A stretch of DNA of 64,000 bases from Sistotremastrum niveocremeum HHB9708 (GCA_001630475.1 KV419437.1:226053-290052); one strand, 5' to 3'; positions 12,271-24,045 are shown, counted from the first letter of the stretch. A program made the numbers and translations. The notes: generated by a model not told the origin, from the sequence alone.

Positions 12271-14115
12271 ATGCCGGGTCCTTCATCGCAGAGCAAGACA
12301 CACTCTTCTATCCCTGATATACCAGGCGATCTTATTCCTGACGATCGTGCTGAATGGCTGAGACAACGCGTTGCGGAATTGTGTCATTCGACAAGTCCAC
12401 GGTACGTCTTCATTATTTTACGAAAAGAAATATGTTGATGGGTTGTAGGTTTCCTGGAAGTCAGCCTGTTTCATTTCGGAGGGGTGATTTGGAGAAATTG
12501 GAGAATGACGAGTTGAGTCTTTCCTTTCGTTTGCATGAGTGACTTTTGACGAGCTTGGTAGTTTTTGGGTTTGCGAGAAGTCGGATGGGATAAGGGTGTT
12601 GGTGTTCATTCTTCCTAGTGGATCAGGACAAGATACATTCCTCGTACGCTCTATTCTACCGTTTGCCATTTACGCGCGAGCTAACGAGCATGGCAGATCG
12701 ACAGACATAATAAATATCGTATCGTCCAAGGCTTCGTATTCCCCCATCACACCGACCCCCGACGTCCCCTCCGCGCCTCAATCCTCGACGGCGAACTAGT
12801 CCTCGACACAGACAGACGAACAGGAAAGGTCCGTTTATCCTTGCATATTCTATCGAATGGCAATGAAGGATAGAGCAGGAAACGCTACGATTACTCATAT
12901 TCGACTGTCTCGTTATCGATCAGGAGAACGTCATGGCGAAAAGCCTGACTTCCCGAACTGGGGTCCGTGATTTCTCCATTGCCTTCGAGCGCTCATCAGA
13001 ACCTTCATTGACTCACTCCATTATAGAGACTCAAGGAATATCTATTCAAGCCTTATGATAAGATGCTTGCTGAGTTTCCGCAGATGGCGGAGAGTCAACC
13101 TTTTGAGTGAGTTGTTTCGTTCGAAGTGAGAAGTGGGGTGCTAATGGGGGTTAGGATCCGGTTGAAGAAGATGCAGTTGTCGTATTATGTCGATCAAGTC
13201 CTCGAAATCGACATTCCGAACCTTCAACACGGAAACGACGGACTTATATACACCTGTGCATCCTCAGGATACGTCATGGGGACCGATCAAAATATGTGCG
13301 TTCCATTACCACTCTCCGATGAATCTCCTAATCAATTCATTACCGTTAGAATGAAATGGAAACCACCATCGGAAAATTCAATAGATTTCAAACTAAGCCT
13401 TCGATTCCCTCCTCTTCCTAACTCTTCCAAACCTGATTTCTGTGCGAAGCCTGTGTTCGTACTTCTCGTATGGACGGGCGGAAAAGGCGCAAAGGCGACT
13501 TACAACTTCTTCGACCTCATGCACGTCACGGATGAAGAATGGGAAGAGTGCGTCTCCCTCTCCCTCCCCTCCTTCTCTCGTCACACACTAATACTGATGG
13601 GGGTAGGATGAAAGCCTCAGGCGAACAATTCGACGACAGGATAATCGAAGTTGTCTGGGTCCCCACTCCCATTCCGCGCTGGAAGATGATGCGGTTTAGG
13701 GATGATAAACCTGATGGAAATTATGTGGATATTGTTGAGAGTATCTGTAAATCTATTTCTGAGGGTGTGGAGAAAGAAGAGGTTCGTTTCCCCTCCTCCC
13801 TCCCTCCTTTCTCCCTTACTCATATTGGATTGTGTACAGCTCCTATCACGCTCCCAATCCATCAAAGCAGCCTGGAAAGAACGTGCCGCCCGAGGCCCCA
13901 CAAATCCCCACCCGCATCCTAACCCTCAATCTTCCCAATCCTCACAAAGAGCCACACTCCCCCCCACCTCCTCATCCTCCTCATACCAATACGCTCAAAC
14001 GAGCGCAGCTCCCTTACGTAGACCGCCTGCGCCTGTTCCGCTTTATGGACCGCTTGCGGAGAGTCCTTGGAGTAGGGTTAGTGGGCCTGTTAAAGTTAAT
14101 GGACTTATTCGATGA
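12271..14115 (+). CDS. CEG1: mRNA capping enzyme, guanylyltransferase (alpha) subunit
   Basis: Ten exons (12271-12401, 12449-12511, 12562-12643, 12697-12828, 12879-12962, 13027-13106, 13155-13295, 13350-13547, 13607-13781, 13840-14115) give 453 residues, close to yeast Ceg1. The enzyme forms a GMP-lysine intermediate and transfers GMP to the 5' diphosphate of nascent Pol II RNA. Motif I is EKSDGIR with the nucleophile at Lys71; motif III is ILDGELVLD. HGNDGLIYTC and KWKPPSENSIDFKL are the expected motif IV/V region, and the OB-fold part ends with IIEVVWVP and WKMMRFRDDKPDGNY. The last 60 residues are Pro/Ser-rich and poorly conserved. All introns are 47-64 nt. No triphosphatase subunit is nearby. 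Confidence 0.93.
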
Positions 14116-16463
14116 GATACGCTTACCCGCCTTCCCTCCTTTATTTTGGGGGTTTTGGGGGTTATATCGTCCCCTGGGGGCGTCGGGAGCTGGCGAGATT
14201 TGGTTCTTGAAGGGTGTGGTGGCGGCGTCGATTGATGGTGACGATTGACTGTTGTTTCTTGATGTTTCAATGTTTCTCGATGTTGATGATTTGAATGCTG
14301 ATTATACCGTTATCGTACGTTGTACAAGTTAAACTTTCTTTTCTTCACTTCTTCCTCCTTTCATCGGCATCCAGTTTACTGCACTGTATGCCCACTCTTC
14401 ACTACGCTCTCACTCTCTCCTCTTTCTTTCCCTCCCTCATTCTTAAACTTCTCACCGCTAAGGTTGTACCACCACCTCCCCATTTTTACCTCTACGGGGA
14501 TTTTCTTGGTTCTTTTCGACGTCTGACCTTTGATTTTTCGACTTTTTGTTTTTGCTTTGCGTTATCGTTATCCTTTTCTTCTAGCATTTTAATCAATCTC
14601 AATTCAATTTCATTCCTCTCCAAGCCGGGTCCAACTTCCTTCCAAATCTCCAATGCACACCCATGGGCTTAGGGAAGACGCCAAGCTCGCGAAATCTCGT
14701 CCGTTCAGCATCACGCCTGAGGCTTATGAACGAGGTCGTTGATGTCCTGATGCGCGGGCATTCGCAAAGAAACATGAAAATGGCGACAGAGATTCATTTG
14801 ACAACAGGAGGCTAAACAGCGGAGCTATAGCTACCAGGCTACCTACGAAATATTCACATCGAACACGAACACGAAGGAGTCAACAAACAAATGAACAAAA
14901 GACAGGAACAAAAGATAGAGATAAACAAGGCAAGTGCTCAATAGGTACAAAAGAACTTGAAGGCGAAGGGTGGAAGGGAAGTATCATAGACACGAAGTGA
15001 CGACGACGAACACAACTTATCAACAGAGATGAACAGAGGGGGAGGGGGGGGGAGGTGGCAACAAAGACAAAAATATGAACAACGAAACAAACAGGAGGAG
15101 AAGTGGAGACGAGGAGACGGGGCGGATTGACGATTGGATAAGTAAAAGACTAAAAGTACTTTTTGCAAGTCACAAATTCGGATTCAGGTTTGGATTCGGG
15201 TGAGGCGGGAGGAGAGGGGAGGGGAGGTGGAGGAAGTGGAGGGGAAGAGGAGGAGAGAGGAGGCCTGGGAGATCGTCAAGGCCGTGCATATAATCATTGG
15301 TCATGAGGGTTCGTAAACGGAGTGTGAGGATTCGGTGGGTCACAGTGGGTGGAAGGGTTCATAACGGTGAGACGGTAAGACGGGGTGGGTGGTGGCGATG
15401 AGAGAACTTCCTGGTAGAGATAGGACAAAGACATCCGATGTTCGATGTTGAATACATCCGATGTTCGACGAGGGTCCAAGCTCGACCCAGGGACTGGGGA
15501 GCAGGACAGTGAGGAGGGATGACCACAAAGAACAAAAAGCGAACTCTGCAACAAAAAGCCACTCAGAACAAAAAGCGAACTTTGGAACAATCGAACACGG
15601 AACAAGCGAACAATCAAACATTCAAACAATCAACAATCGAACAAAAAGACGCAAGAAGATGAGGTGGTCAATGCGCATATATGACTGTTTTTGTAGCCAA
15701 GTCAAAGACAAAGGATGAAGTGAAATGCGATTGAATTGCTGCAATGGTAGCTAGGACAAGGAGGGCGAGGTAAACGAGGAAGGAAAAGTAGGTAGGAGAA
15801 CGGAATGGAAGAAGGTAGAGGCTGGGACGTTGGGGAAAGAGGTTGTCACGGCGGGGAAGAGGTAGAGAGGAAGAGGGAAGAGGTGAGGGAGTCGTAAGAG
15901 TTCGTAAGAAACGTAACAAGGACATGAAGAACGTAAACATGAGAAGAACAAGTAGAAAATGATGAGAAAAAACGAGCAAATGCAGAAGATGATGTAAAAG
16001 GATGAGGGAGATGAACGATGCGTATTTTGGTCGATGAAATGACGAGAAAGTGCTTCAGACGTGGAACGAGAAAAACAGAGTCAGAGACGGAGCAAAAGAA
16101 ACAGTCATGAAGTTCGTAAATTCATAGCCAACTCGATCCAGCAGCTCGCGTTCTTCCTGCCGAAGAAACGCAATCCAGACCGTCAAGCGTTGACTTGGAT
16201 AAGTCCACTGGGGGTGGAGATGTGTGGTAGTACATATGTACATATGTACCGGTTTTTGTTTGACATGGTGTGATATATATACTTGCGTTGCGTCGTAAGC
16301 TCGCCTCGCTCCTTGTCTTTCGACCTCGTTGGAGAGGGACGAGGGATGGACAGAAGCAGGGAAGAGCATGAGAGCTCACTCGGGGGCGGTGAATGCGGCG
16401 GGAGGATAGCGTCATGGCAGAGAGAGGCGAGAGGCAAAGGGCGGGGAAGAGAGAGGGGGGTAG
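14116..16463. other. 2.3 kb low-complexity intergenic region
   Basis: No gene is supported. Bases 14330-14600 are strongly pyrimidine-rich, 14880-15060 and 15750-15960 purine-rich, and 15190-15265 is a G-rich run (GGAGGAGAGGGGAGG type) that could form G-quadruplexes. A small AACAAAAAGCGAAC repeat lies at 15531-15650, and a palindromic ACATATGTACATATGTAC stretch near 16230-16250. Long open frames here result from biased composition. Confidence 0.5.
15531..15650. repeat. Degenerate AACAAAAAGCGAAC / AACAATC short tandem repeat
   Basis: The 14-mer AACAAAAAGCGAAC appears at 15531 and again near 15567, with degenerate copies between and after. The block then decays into AACAATC-type units. Just upstream, ACATCCGATGTTCGA occurs twice between 15428 and 15470. 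It looks like slippage-generated sequence. Confidence 0.6.
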
Positions 16464-17217
16464 TTAGAGATCGTAGAAGGGCAGAGGAGCGCAATCTTCG
16501 AATTCACCGCCTCCCGAACAAGAAGACGAGAAAGACGCTTGTCTTCGACCTCTTCCTCCGCCTAGTCCTAGATTTCCAGTTCTTGATAGGGAGTAAGTGA
16601 AAGCGCCGGAGGTTGGAGAGGGTAAGGACGAGGGGAACGCGAAGTCGTCTTCTGTCTCTGTCTCTAGTCCTGAGGATGGGCGCCCTGGACTGGATTGGGT
16701 CGATGATGATGAGGATAGTGAGGGGCTTAGGGATGGGTTGAAGAGGGTGAAGTCGAAGGGCTATATATGCGCGCGTTAGATATTATTACAATACGGTGAG
16801 ACATAAAGGTACCTCGGGTGACTCCGCCCTGACCGACTCAGACACACCCATCGACATCGACACATTCAACTGAACCCCTGGCAAAAGTCCAGAGCCCACA
16901 CTATTGACACCAGAGCCCAGGCTCAGCGCCGGCCAAACAACTTCATCACTCGCGAAAGAAGAAACCTCGTCGAGAACGTCGAGTTGACCTCGATGAACGA
17001 TCCACCATGATATATCCGCTAATACACGTCTGCGAGGCTGTGCATCCGTCCCTCGACGGGGTCGTCCAGGACCGCTCGTGCTCGTGCTCGTCGAAGAGGC
17101 CGAGCTCATCGGAGACGAGGAAGAGGAATATGCCGACGATGTGGATGATGGGGTGGGATAAGGAAAGGCACGGACGCTGACGGAAGGCGATGAAGCCGAA
17201 CGACGAAGAGCGGGCAT
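16464..17217 (-). CDS. Ser-rich conserved hypothetical protein
   Basis: Two exons, 16813-17217 and 16464-16760, join in phase across a 52 nt intron ending TATATAG. The product is 233 residues. The N-terminus MPALRRSASSPSV is followed by a Ser/Thr-rich tract (about residues 20-55) and then RRRVLADISWWIV, a short conserved core I associate with uncharacterised Agaricomycete proteins. The remainder is Ser/Pro-rich and probably disordered, with a Gly/Arg patch (GGGRGRRQASFSSS) and an acidic C-terminus. No membrane segment or known domain is visible. Low complexity makes the exact exon limits less certain than for the other genes, but the frame stays open to a clear stop after the splice. Confidence 0.6.
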
Positions 17218-17695
17218 CCTATCAATAATATCTATAGCGAATATCTACGAAGACGACGACCGGGAGGCCTAGCCTGGTGAGGGAGAGGAGGGGGAGGAGG
17301 TGGGGTGAGGAGTGAGCCTGGGAGTGAATCGAAAGTGTTCTCGTGCTTTATATTTCGACCGGCGAGCGTCAGCGTCAACGTCAACGTCGTTCCTAGACCC
17401 TGACTCTCACACTCTCACTTGATAATTTCGTAGTGATATTGGGGGAAGGAGGGGAGGGAGACGCGTTGAATTTATAGAGGACGTGGAGGAGTGGCTTATT
17501 ATTCCCCAGCACAAGTTGTAGACATCGAAACGCGTCGAGAGTACAACAGTAGTGAGTGTAGTAACGCGACGAGGACAATAACAATAGCACCCCGGACCCT
17601 GTATGTTATCATTGCATTTGATGGGTAAACAACCTGTCACTGTCAATCGAATCGATAACAGTAACAAACCACATGTACACTTTCCTATACAAATG
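17218..17695. other. Gap between the 3' end of SPB4 and the start of the Ser-rich gene
   Basis: The 478 bases hold no gene. Both neighbours are on the minus strand, so this is the SPB4 3' UTR plus the promoter of the 16464-17217 gene. GTCAGCGTCAACGTCAACGTC near 17365-17385 is a small hexamer repeat. Confidence 0.4.
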
Positions 17696-20600
17696 CTACA
17701 AATCAAGCCCGAACGAACTCTCAAATACACTCTTACTAACTCTCCCCATCCTAACTCTCTTCGCCATCTTCTCCTCCCTCTTCAACTCTTCCCAATCATC
17801 AATATCTCCATCCCCGCCATCCCCGCCATCGCTATGATTCCCGCCAATATGGTTATCCTGATGGTTATCGTCGCTGCCGTCATCGCCGTCATCACCGCTC
17901 TTTCTTCGGCTCGGCACCCTTCCCTCTCCCTCTCCCTCCTCGGCATCAGTACCAGTATCGTTAGTACCAGTGGCATCGTTAGCGGCATTAGTATTGGTGG
18001 CAGCGCGCAAAGCAACCCTCCGTCTCTTCTTCTTCTCCTTCCTCTCCTCCCGCCTTTCCTTCTTCTCCCCTTTCGCACTCCACGCTCCATTCACCTTTTT
18101 TCTCTCCTTCCTCTCTTTCCTCTCTTCTCTTTCCTTGTCTTTCTTCTCTCTCGTGCCTGCGTCGGCGGATTTTTGAGAGAGCAGTAGGACGCGCTGAGCT
18201 TCCCTCTTCGGATCCAGGAACTTGAAATTATCCCACTACACCCCATCAGCACCCATCATCCCCAATTTCTTTTGAAAAGTACTCACATCAACATCAGCAT
18301 CCACCCACCCCTTCAACCCCTTCGCCCTCTGCTGCCCTGTCTCCTGCCCCGTCTCCTTCTCATTCACCCAAGTCTGAGACTGCGTCTTCGGCTTCGGCTT
18401 CGCCTCAGCCGCAGCCTTAGCCTTCAAAGCGCTAATCTCAGGCATACGAGGTAATCTCAACAACCCGAAACTTCTCGCTACACCGATTAGATCAAGGTCT
18501 TTCAACCGGAATATATACGATGCTTCGTGTTTCGAGTATGCGCGTATGTGGGATACGTAGGCTTTCATTGCCTGGTGTCCGACATCGACGACGAGCAGAT
18601 GCATGGAGATAGATAGGGCGCATATATCGATCGAATTGAAGTCGGCGTGCAGTTGACGTAAAGTTGACGAGATAATTTGAGTAAAAAAACATAGAAACTG
18701 ATCAGCAAACTCCCTCGAATAAAAGTGTAAGGAAGATAAAAGACGAACCTTCTCATGTAAATCCCGATCCCTCAAAACCCACTTCCGAATCTCCTGGAGT
18801 GCCCATTCAACCGCTGGATCTTCTTCTCTCCCTCCTCCTCCTCCTCCTCCCTCCCTCTCTGCCCCGTTGTCTCCTTCTCTGTCTCCGTCTGCGTCGATGT
18901 CGTGCATGTCGATATCTTCGTCTTGTCCTGGCTTATGAGGAGGAGGGCGAGAAGAGGATGGGGCGTGTGAAGAATTATGAGAGGGGTTGTGGGAGGTTGA
19001 GGAAGTTGATAAGGGAAGGGGTGATTCGGTACCGTTTGCGAGGATGTATCCTCTTCTTTGGAGCGGGATTTTTCGGACTGCGAGAAAATCTATATGTATG
19101 CGTCAGTTTTGTTTTGTTCGATTGTTTGAAACAGGATAAAGAAAAAGACGGAAAAGGGTCGGGCAGGTAGGAAGTAGGAAGTGGAAAGTAGAAGATAGAA
19201 GATAGAAGATAGAAAGGTGGAAATTCGAAGCAAAAAGTGGAAAGAGAAAAAGAGAAAATGGAAAGTAGGGAGTTAAAAATGGTTGCAAGGAGATCTCAAG
19301 ATCGATCTCTGGGATGAGCAAAGCACCAACAGCCCGAACGCGTCCAAAAACATGCAATTAGAATGATGAAGATGAGGAAAGACGTCCGCAACGTCGGACG
19401 TAGGAAGTAAAAGTAGGAAATAGAACGTGCAAGTGAGAAGCGAAAAATGTAACTGGTGTCAAATAGATCTCGACTCGGCCCAGCCCAACGAGCGAACGAA
19501 GGAGCAAACGCGTCCAAAGAGAGGCAACTACCGATAGAAGGATGAAAATGTCGCAAAAAGGGGATCGGAAAAGGAAGAAGGTGGGCGTAGAAAGAGATTA
19601 ATAGAAAGTGAAGATGGAACAAGACGGAAGCAGAGAGTATAATCGGAAATAGATGTCAAGGCGATCTCGAGCTCGATCTCTGGATGTGCGAAGTGCAAAT
19701 CAATGGGGTCCAACACGAAAAAAGAAAAACGAAACAAGAACAAGAAAAAAGGCAACCAAAAAAAAAAACCCTGCGCCCGAGAGAAAGAGTAGAAAACCGA
19801 AGGAAACAGACTCACCAACATACCCCTCCTCCCTCCCCCCCTCCCCCTCCCCAACCAAAAAACACCACCCCCTCCCATCCCGTCCCCCCCTTCCACCCCT
19901 CCCAACACGATGCATAAATCCCCTCGGATCAACCGGTAAATCGAACTGCACCACCACATCTACGAGGGGTATATCGAGTCCTCGTGCGGCTACGTCTGTT
20001 GTTAGGAGGATTGAGGGGTGGAGGGGGGTTGAGGGGTGCGAGGAGAAGGCGGAGAGGGTGGAGGAACGGGTGAGGGGGGGGAGGTGGCCGTGCAGGGAGT
20101 GGAGGGTGTAGGGTGTTTGGGATTGGGATTTTTGCTTTTGTTTGTCTTTTTTCTGTTTCTTCTTCGACGAGACCGCGGTGGACGAATTGTCGACCGCAGA
20201 AGGGTCGACGGCGGAGGCAGAGGATGGCTCGGCGAGGGAGGTGGATTTCGAAGAATTGGATGTGGAAGGTAAGGGAGAGTTAGAGAGGAAATGAGGCAAA
20301 ACAGCCCCCAAAACTCCCCAAAAATAAGCAACTCCCGCACACGTACTAAAATAAACAACAAACTTCGAACTCCCCATCACCCTCCTCTCATACTCTATCA
20401 CTCTACACAGCTGTATGAGCTTTTCGGAGGGGTGGCATGTTAGGTAGAAGTTTTGGAGAGTAGCGGGTGTCCTTCTTTCCGTAACCTCCTCAATCGGTTG
20501 GGGGTCCCGTTTTCGTTTTTTTGATTCGGGGGCTGAGGCGGTAGCCGAAGTTGCGAGGTGGGAAGAGGAAGAGGTGGAGGGAAGGGGAGGGGGGAGTTTG

Positions 20601-21661
20601 CGTTTCGCTTCGACCCTCACAACGACTCTCGTCGGATTCCTTAATCCAGCGCGAACAAGCTCCCCAAGTCCATCCGTCATCGTAGCCGAAAAAAGTCCCG
20701 TTCGTCGTTGTTTAGGTAAATGACCAAGGATCTTCGTGATAGATTTCTCAAAGCCCAGATCCAACAACCTACCCCCACCACCAACAATATCAGAATCAGA
20801 ATCAAGATCAATGCAAAAAGAGGTGATGGCGTACCGATCTGCTTCATCTAAAACAAGCACCTCAACTTCCCTACAATCCACCACCCCCCTCCCCCTCCCA
20901 ACCAAAAACTCCTCAATTCTCCCAGGCGTCCCAACAACAATATCAGATCCTTCTTTGATGAACCGTTGGATGTCTTGGGAGGGTGAGGAGGGTCCGGAGA
21001 TTAGGAGGAGGGGTGGGGGGTATGTGGGTTTTTGTGCTGGGGGTTCGTCGCCTTCAGTTTCTGCGGGAGGAGGGGGAGGGGTGGTTTCGTCTTCGTCTTC
21101 GTCGGTGTCGGATGATGAGGAGCGCGAGCGTGCACGAGCGTGCGATGGCGGGGGTTGGGAATCTAAGAAGAGCTTGAACACAGCATGTATCTGTTCCGCC
21201 AACTCCCTATATTGCCCATGAGCTTCCATTCTGATGTAATAATAGTAGGGAGGGAGGGAGGACCTACCTCGTTGGAGAAATGACGATTGCGCCTATTTGT
21301 TTCGATTTTAACCTCTCCGTTCGGCGGATTAGACGTTCAATGATTGGAATCACGAATGCTAGTGTTTTTCCTGAGCCTGTGACTGCCTATTCACATCTTC
21401 AATATTTATTCACGCTGGATAGGGAGAATGATGATAGGGACATACCTCGACGACTACATCTTTACTTCCCATAAATAGCGGAATAGTGCTAGCCTGAACA
21501 GGCGTCATCTGTGTAAACCCACATGATTTGACAACATCCTCTCTACAGCCCACCCACACCAGTAAGTATCAATCGACGGATTGATATGGGAAGACTTACA
21601 TCCAGGGTGTTAGAGGTGGTTTGAGAGAGGCGAAAGAGCCTGCGAATGCCGTTGTAGACAT
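17696..21661 (-). CDS. SPB4: ATP-dependent rRNA helicase Spb4 (DEAD box, DDX55 type)
   Basis: Eight exons (21600-21661, 21446-21542, 21268-21386, 20835-21206, 19816-20768, 18749-19089, 18287-18571, 17696-18235) give 922 residues. Spb4 is needed for 60S ribosomal subunit assembly in the nucleolus. The Q motif is [10 protein letters not shown]; Walker A AVTGSGKT is at residues 54-61, PTRELAEQ follows, DEAD is at 213-216 and SAT at 244-246. Motifs V/VI read [12 protein letters not shown] and [11 protein letters not shown]. The family C-terminal block [19 protein letters not shown] and the Lys-rich tail are present. The protein is about 300 residues longer than yeast Spb4 because of acidic, Ser-rich and Lys-rich insertions. 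Intron 5 (19090-19815) is 726 nt and repeat-filled, far longer than any other intron here. Confidence 0.9.
19160..19735. repeat. Degenerate ~180 bp tandem repeat inside SPB4 intron 5
   Basis: Three imperfect units start near 19281, 19455 and 19651. Each has a GTCAAGGAGATCTC-like head and units 1-2 share GCGAACGCGTCCAAA-like and GATGAAGATG-like parts; unit 3 is truncated. Before unit 1 lies a purine-rich tract with AGAAGATAGAAGATAGAAG (19180-19215). The repeat explains most of the intron's unusual length. Confidence 0.65.
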
Positions 21662-22812
21662 TCGGAGGAGGTCAAGTATCAACTGTGCACGTAATTATTG
21701 GTCTTGATTGAAACCTGAGTGAATGCTGGTGGGTTGAAGAAATGTGCGAGGAGATTTTTCTTGCTGACGCTGAGCGAGGGGATCGGAAGAGGGTAAATCG
21801 GAGATCGGAAGGAAGTTTTTGCGTTTCGTGCCGTTCGGCATCTTCTTCCTCACCCCGCTCTGCCGTTTCCAAAATCTTGCATCGCTCTTCCTGTCGACCT
21901 TGTCAAAAACCTTGTTTACAGGCATCCATACTCTACATCTATCTTCTTCAAAGTTTATCCATAGACTTGATCGACTCGTATTATTTCAATGACTTCTTTT
22001 GAGCACCAAAGGCTCGTCGACGATCCTCTATCGACTTGAGGGTCCTCGCTCAAGATACTTTGCACAGACTGCAAGCTCAGGCGATCATCGAGGCTTCCAA
22101 TCAATGCGGTACAGAAATTGTGGCTATATCTTACGCGGCACCTCGATGACTTTGCTTGCCTCTCAAATCCAGACGGTTCTCTTTGACATGTCAATTCCGC
22201 TATTCATCAAGACCATCCTATATCCAATCACCCTTCCAACTCAACATCACCGTCACCTTCTTCCCCACAACAATCAATCATCTATCTCCCTTCTTCACAC
22301 CCTCCGGCAATCCATCAACTACCGGTCCTGAACAGACGGTTGTATGCTTAAGTCGAACCGAAGTAGGAACCTGCACCGCGGACCCTGCTGGCGGTGGACG
22401 AGCCTAACGCTATAGTATCGCGGAGAATGACGAGGTGGATCGATCGAAACCGATATGGAGGTTCGCTGGGGAAATCGAAAGGTCTCTGCTCAGTTTGAGG
22501 TGTGGACTAACGTATGTTGGCACTCATGAGTCAAAGATTGTTTGTTTTCTGATAGTTAGTATCTCAGGAACGATCATTTATGTCTTTTCTGCATCTCACG
22601 CTGGGTCAATAGATTTCCCTTTCTGTTCAGACTGCCTCATGTTGAGAGGACGTGTATGAGTGGCTATTTTCTCCAAAGACCCAAGTCGCACCACCGATCA
22701 ATTTTTGAGACGCAGGTGACAGACATGTACAGAGCTGACTCCGGGAGGATCAAATGACCGTATTCTAGTCTCATTCAGCCACATCAACCATCCCAATATC
22801 TGCTCCTCGACC
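21662..22812. other. Intergenic region upstream of SPB4 with a possible decayed exon
   Basis: The first about 300 bases are the SPB4 5' flank. A 48-codon frame at 22004-22147 (+) encodes a helical peptide containing VLAQDTLHRLQAQ, IIEASNQCGTEIV and AISYAAPR, vaguely like the N-terminus of Elongator subunit Elp5. No flanking exons could be assembled, and stops follow immediately. Downstream sequence to 22760 has no recognisable coding content. It may be a pseudogene or chance. Confidence 0.25.
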
Positions 22813-23202
22813 CTAAGTATTCCAACTCCCCTTATACACCCCAGCCGGGAAACTCACATCACTAACAAAACTCCCCGTATAAAAAGGCTTCGTCCTCTCC
22901 GCGTCACCCGGAAACAGCGTAACACTCATCTGCACCCCACTCTCCACAACGATAAACCACATATCGCCTTTATCGACTCCATTCGGTGGTCCGTGGACTT
23001 TAGGTCCTGTTCCCATTCCTCCGTATTTTTGGGAACCGCTGTAGGGACCTAGACCGGAGATGAACATTACGCGGGTGCTGTCGAGGAGGAATGAGAAGTG
23101 GGATTCGGAAGGGTTGAAGACTAGGTTTAGGTTCACTGGGGGATGTTAGAGATGGGGTTGCGGATTGATGGTGGATGATGTACTTCCGATATCGTCTCCC
23201 AT
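22813..23202 (-). CDS. Small beta-rich protein, tandem copy 1
   Basis: Exons 23184-23202 (19 nt, MGDDIG plus one base) and 22813-23135 are separated by a 48 nt intron with a CTAAC branch site. The product is 113 residues. It begins NLNLVFNPSESHFSFLLDST, has a central GTGPKVHGPPNGVDKGD block and ends in a beta hairpin with a GVYKGSW C-terminus. Copies 2 and 3 (23663-24045, 24622-25012) share this layout; this copy is the most diverged. There is no signal peptide, so the protein is probably cytosolic. I do not recognise a named domain. The alternating hydrophobic pattern suggests an all-beta fold, possibly lectin- or lipocalin-like, which is inference only. Confidence 0.75.
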
Positions 23203-23662
23203 GATTTTGCGATGTGGTCTGGATTTCAAAGTTTAGAGTGGTAAGTTTGCGTTTTATATGCTTGCGCGTGCTCACGAAACCGAATTCTATGTATGGGATA
23301 CGATTAACGATCTGTTTTTTGTGGTAGATCAAATGCTCTCGATTAAATGGAGGACTGGACTGATTAGATCAAACTTCCCGATTTAGCAATCTTCAACACG
23401 TGGAGCCGGAATTGGTGTGGTTTTGCGCGGGATTTGAGTATGTCCGGTCCACAGTCAACTTGCCTGGAAAATATTCTGATATCGAGAATGCAGAACTGCT
23501 TCACTCGTCGGGCTCTTCAGAACGAACCTGCAAAATCCTGATTTGTCAATTTAATTCCGAGTGGCGGGACAACTCCGATGCCTCCAGAATATCTTCCCCT
23601 CACAAAACCTTCCATTCATTCTTCCTACCAACACCTCATCGTACAAACTCGGATCCTAACCC
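23203..23662. promoter_or_regulatory. Gap between tandem copies 1 and 2
   Basis: The 460 bases hold the copy 1 promoter and copy 2 3' flank. A 40 bp stretch at 23541-23580 (TTTGTCAATTTAATTCCGAG...) recurs at 24491-24530 with few changes, a footprint of the tandem duplication. Confidence 0.6.
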
Positions 23663-24045
23663 TCACACCTTCCACGTGCCCTTCCAAATCCCACACGGAA
23701 ATTTCTTGCTAGCCTTATACTCCCTCGACAAGAACGGAGTCGTACCACCCGCAGACCCAGGAAAAAGGGTAAGCGTCATATGTTTCCCCTCCTCCTCAAT
23801 AATCAACCACAGATCTCCAGAATCGACGCCGTCAGGCGGTCCTTGGAGTTTCGCACCCGTACACATGGAAGATACGTCTTTGGACCCGTTGTACGTGCCC
23901 AAACCGTCCGTGAATGTCACTCGGGTGCTGTCGAGGAGGAAGGAGAAATGTTTCTTGTCGCCGCCATCGAAGACGAGGTTTAGATTCGCTTTTGGGATGC
24001 TCAGCCTGTGTTTGACTTGGTTTTGTGGGACTTACCATCACTCAT
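23663..24045 (-). CDS. Small beta-rich protein, tandem copy 2
   Basis: Exons 24036-24045 (10 nt, MSD plus one base) and 23663-23988 are separated by a 47 nt intron with an AAAAG acceptor; the product is 111 residues. It reads NLNLVFDGGDKKHFSFLLDS, then STRVTFTDGLGTYNGSK, CTGAKLQGPPDGVDSGD and the terminal strands MTLTLFPGSAGGT and GIWKGTWKV. It is nearly collinear with copy 3. The 10 nt first exon and phase-1 intron are shared with copy 3 and with the distant relative at 62422-62927. Its 5' flank matches that of copy 3 (GTTCGCTG.TAAC.TGTAG near the ATG), so promoter and gene were duplicated together. Function unknown. Confidence 0.8.

Noticed and set aside
13393-14270. Antisense frames over the capping enzyme
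   Set aside because: They are shadows of exons 8-10, which carry the conserved KWKPPSENSIDFKL block on the plus strand.
15668-16494. Several 60-105 codon minus-strand frames
   Set aside because: They lie in purine- or pyrimidine-biased DNA where stops are rare, and none shows a domain or splice support.
17603-18187. 194-codon plus-strand frame rich in Leu/Ile/Pro
   Set aside because: It is antisense to the Lys/Glu-rich C-terminal exon of SPB4 and is explained by that composition.
18236-18907. A separate 223-residue minus-strand protein ([12 protein letters not shown] start)
   Set aside because: It reads through a 177 nt intron; splicing 18749 to 18571 restores the Spb4 block [16 protein letters not shown] in phase.
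19700-21229. A 509-residue DEAD-box ORF as a stand-alone gene
   Set aside because: It lacks the Q motif and Walker A, which are in upstream exons, and its end runs into the 726 nt intron.
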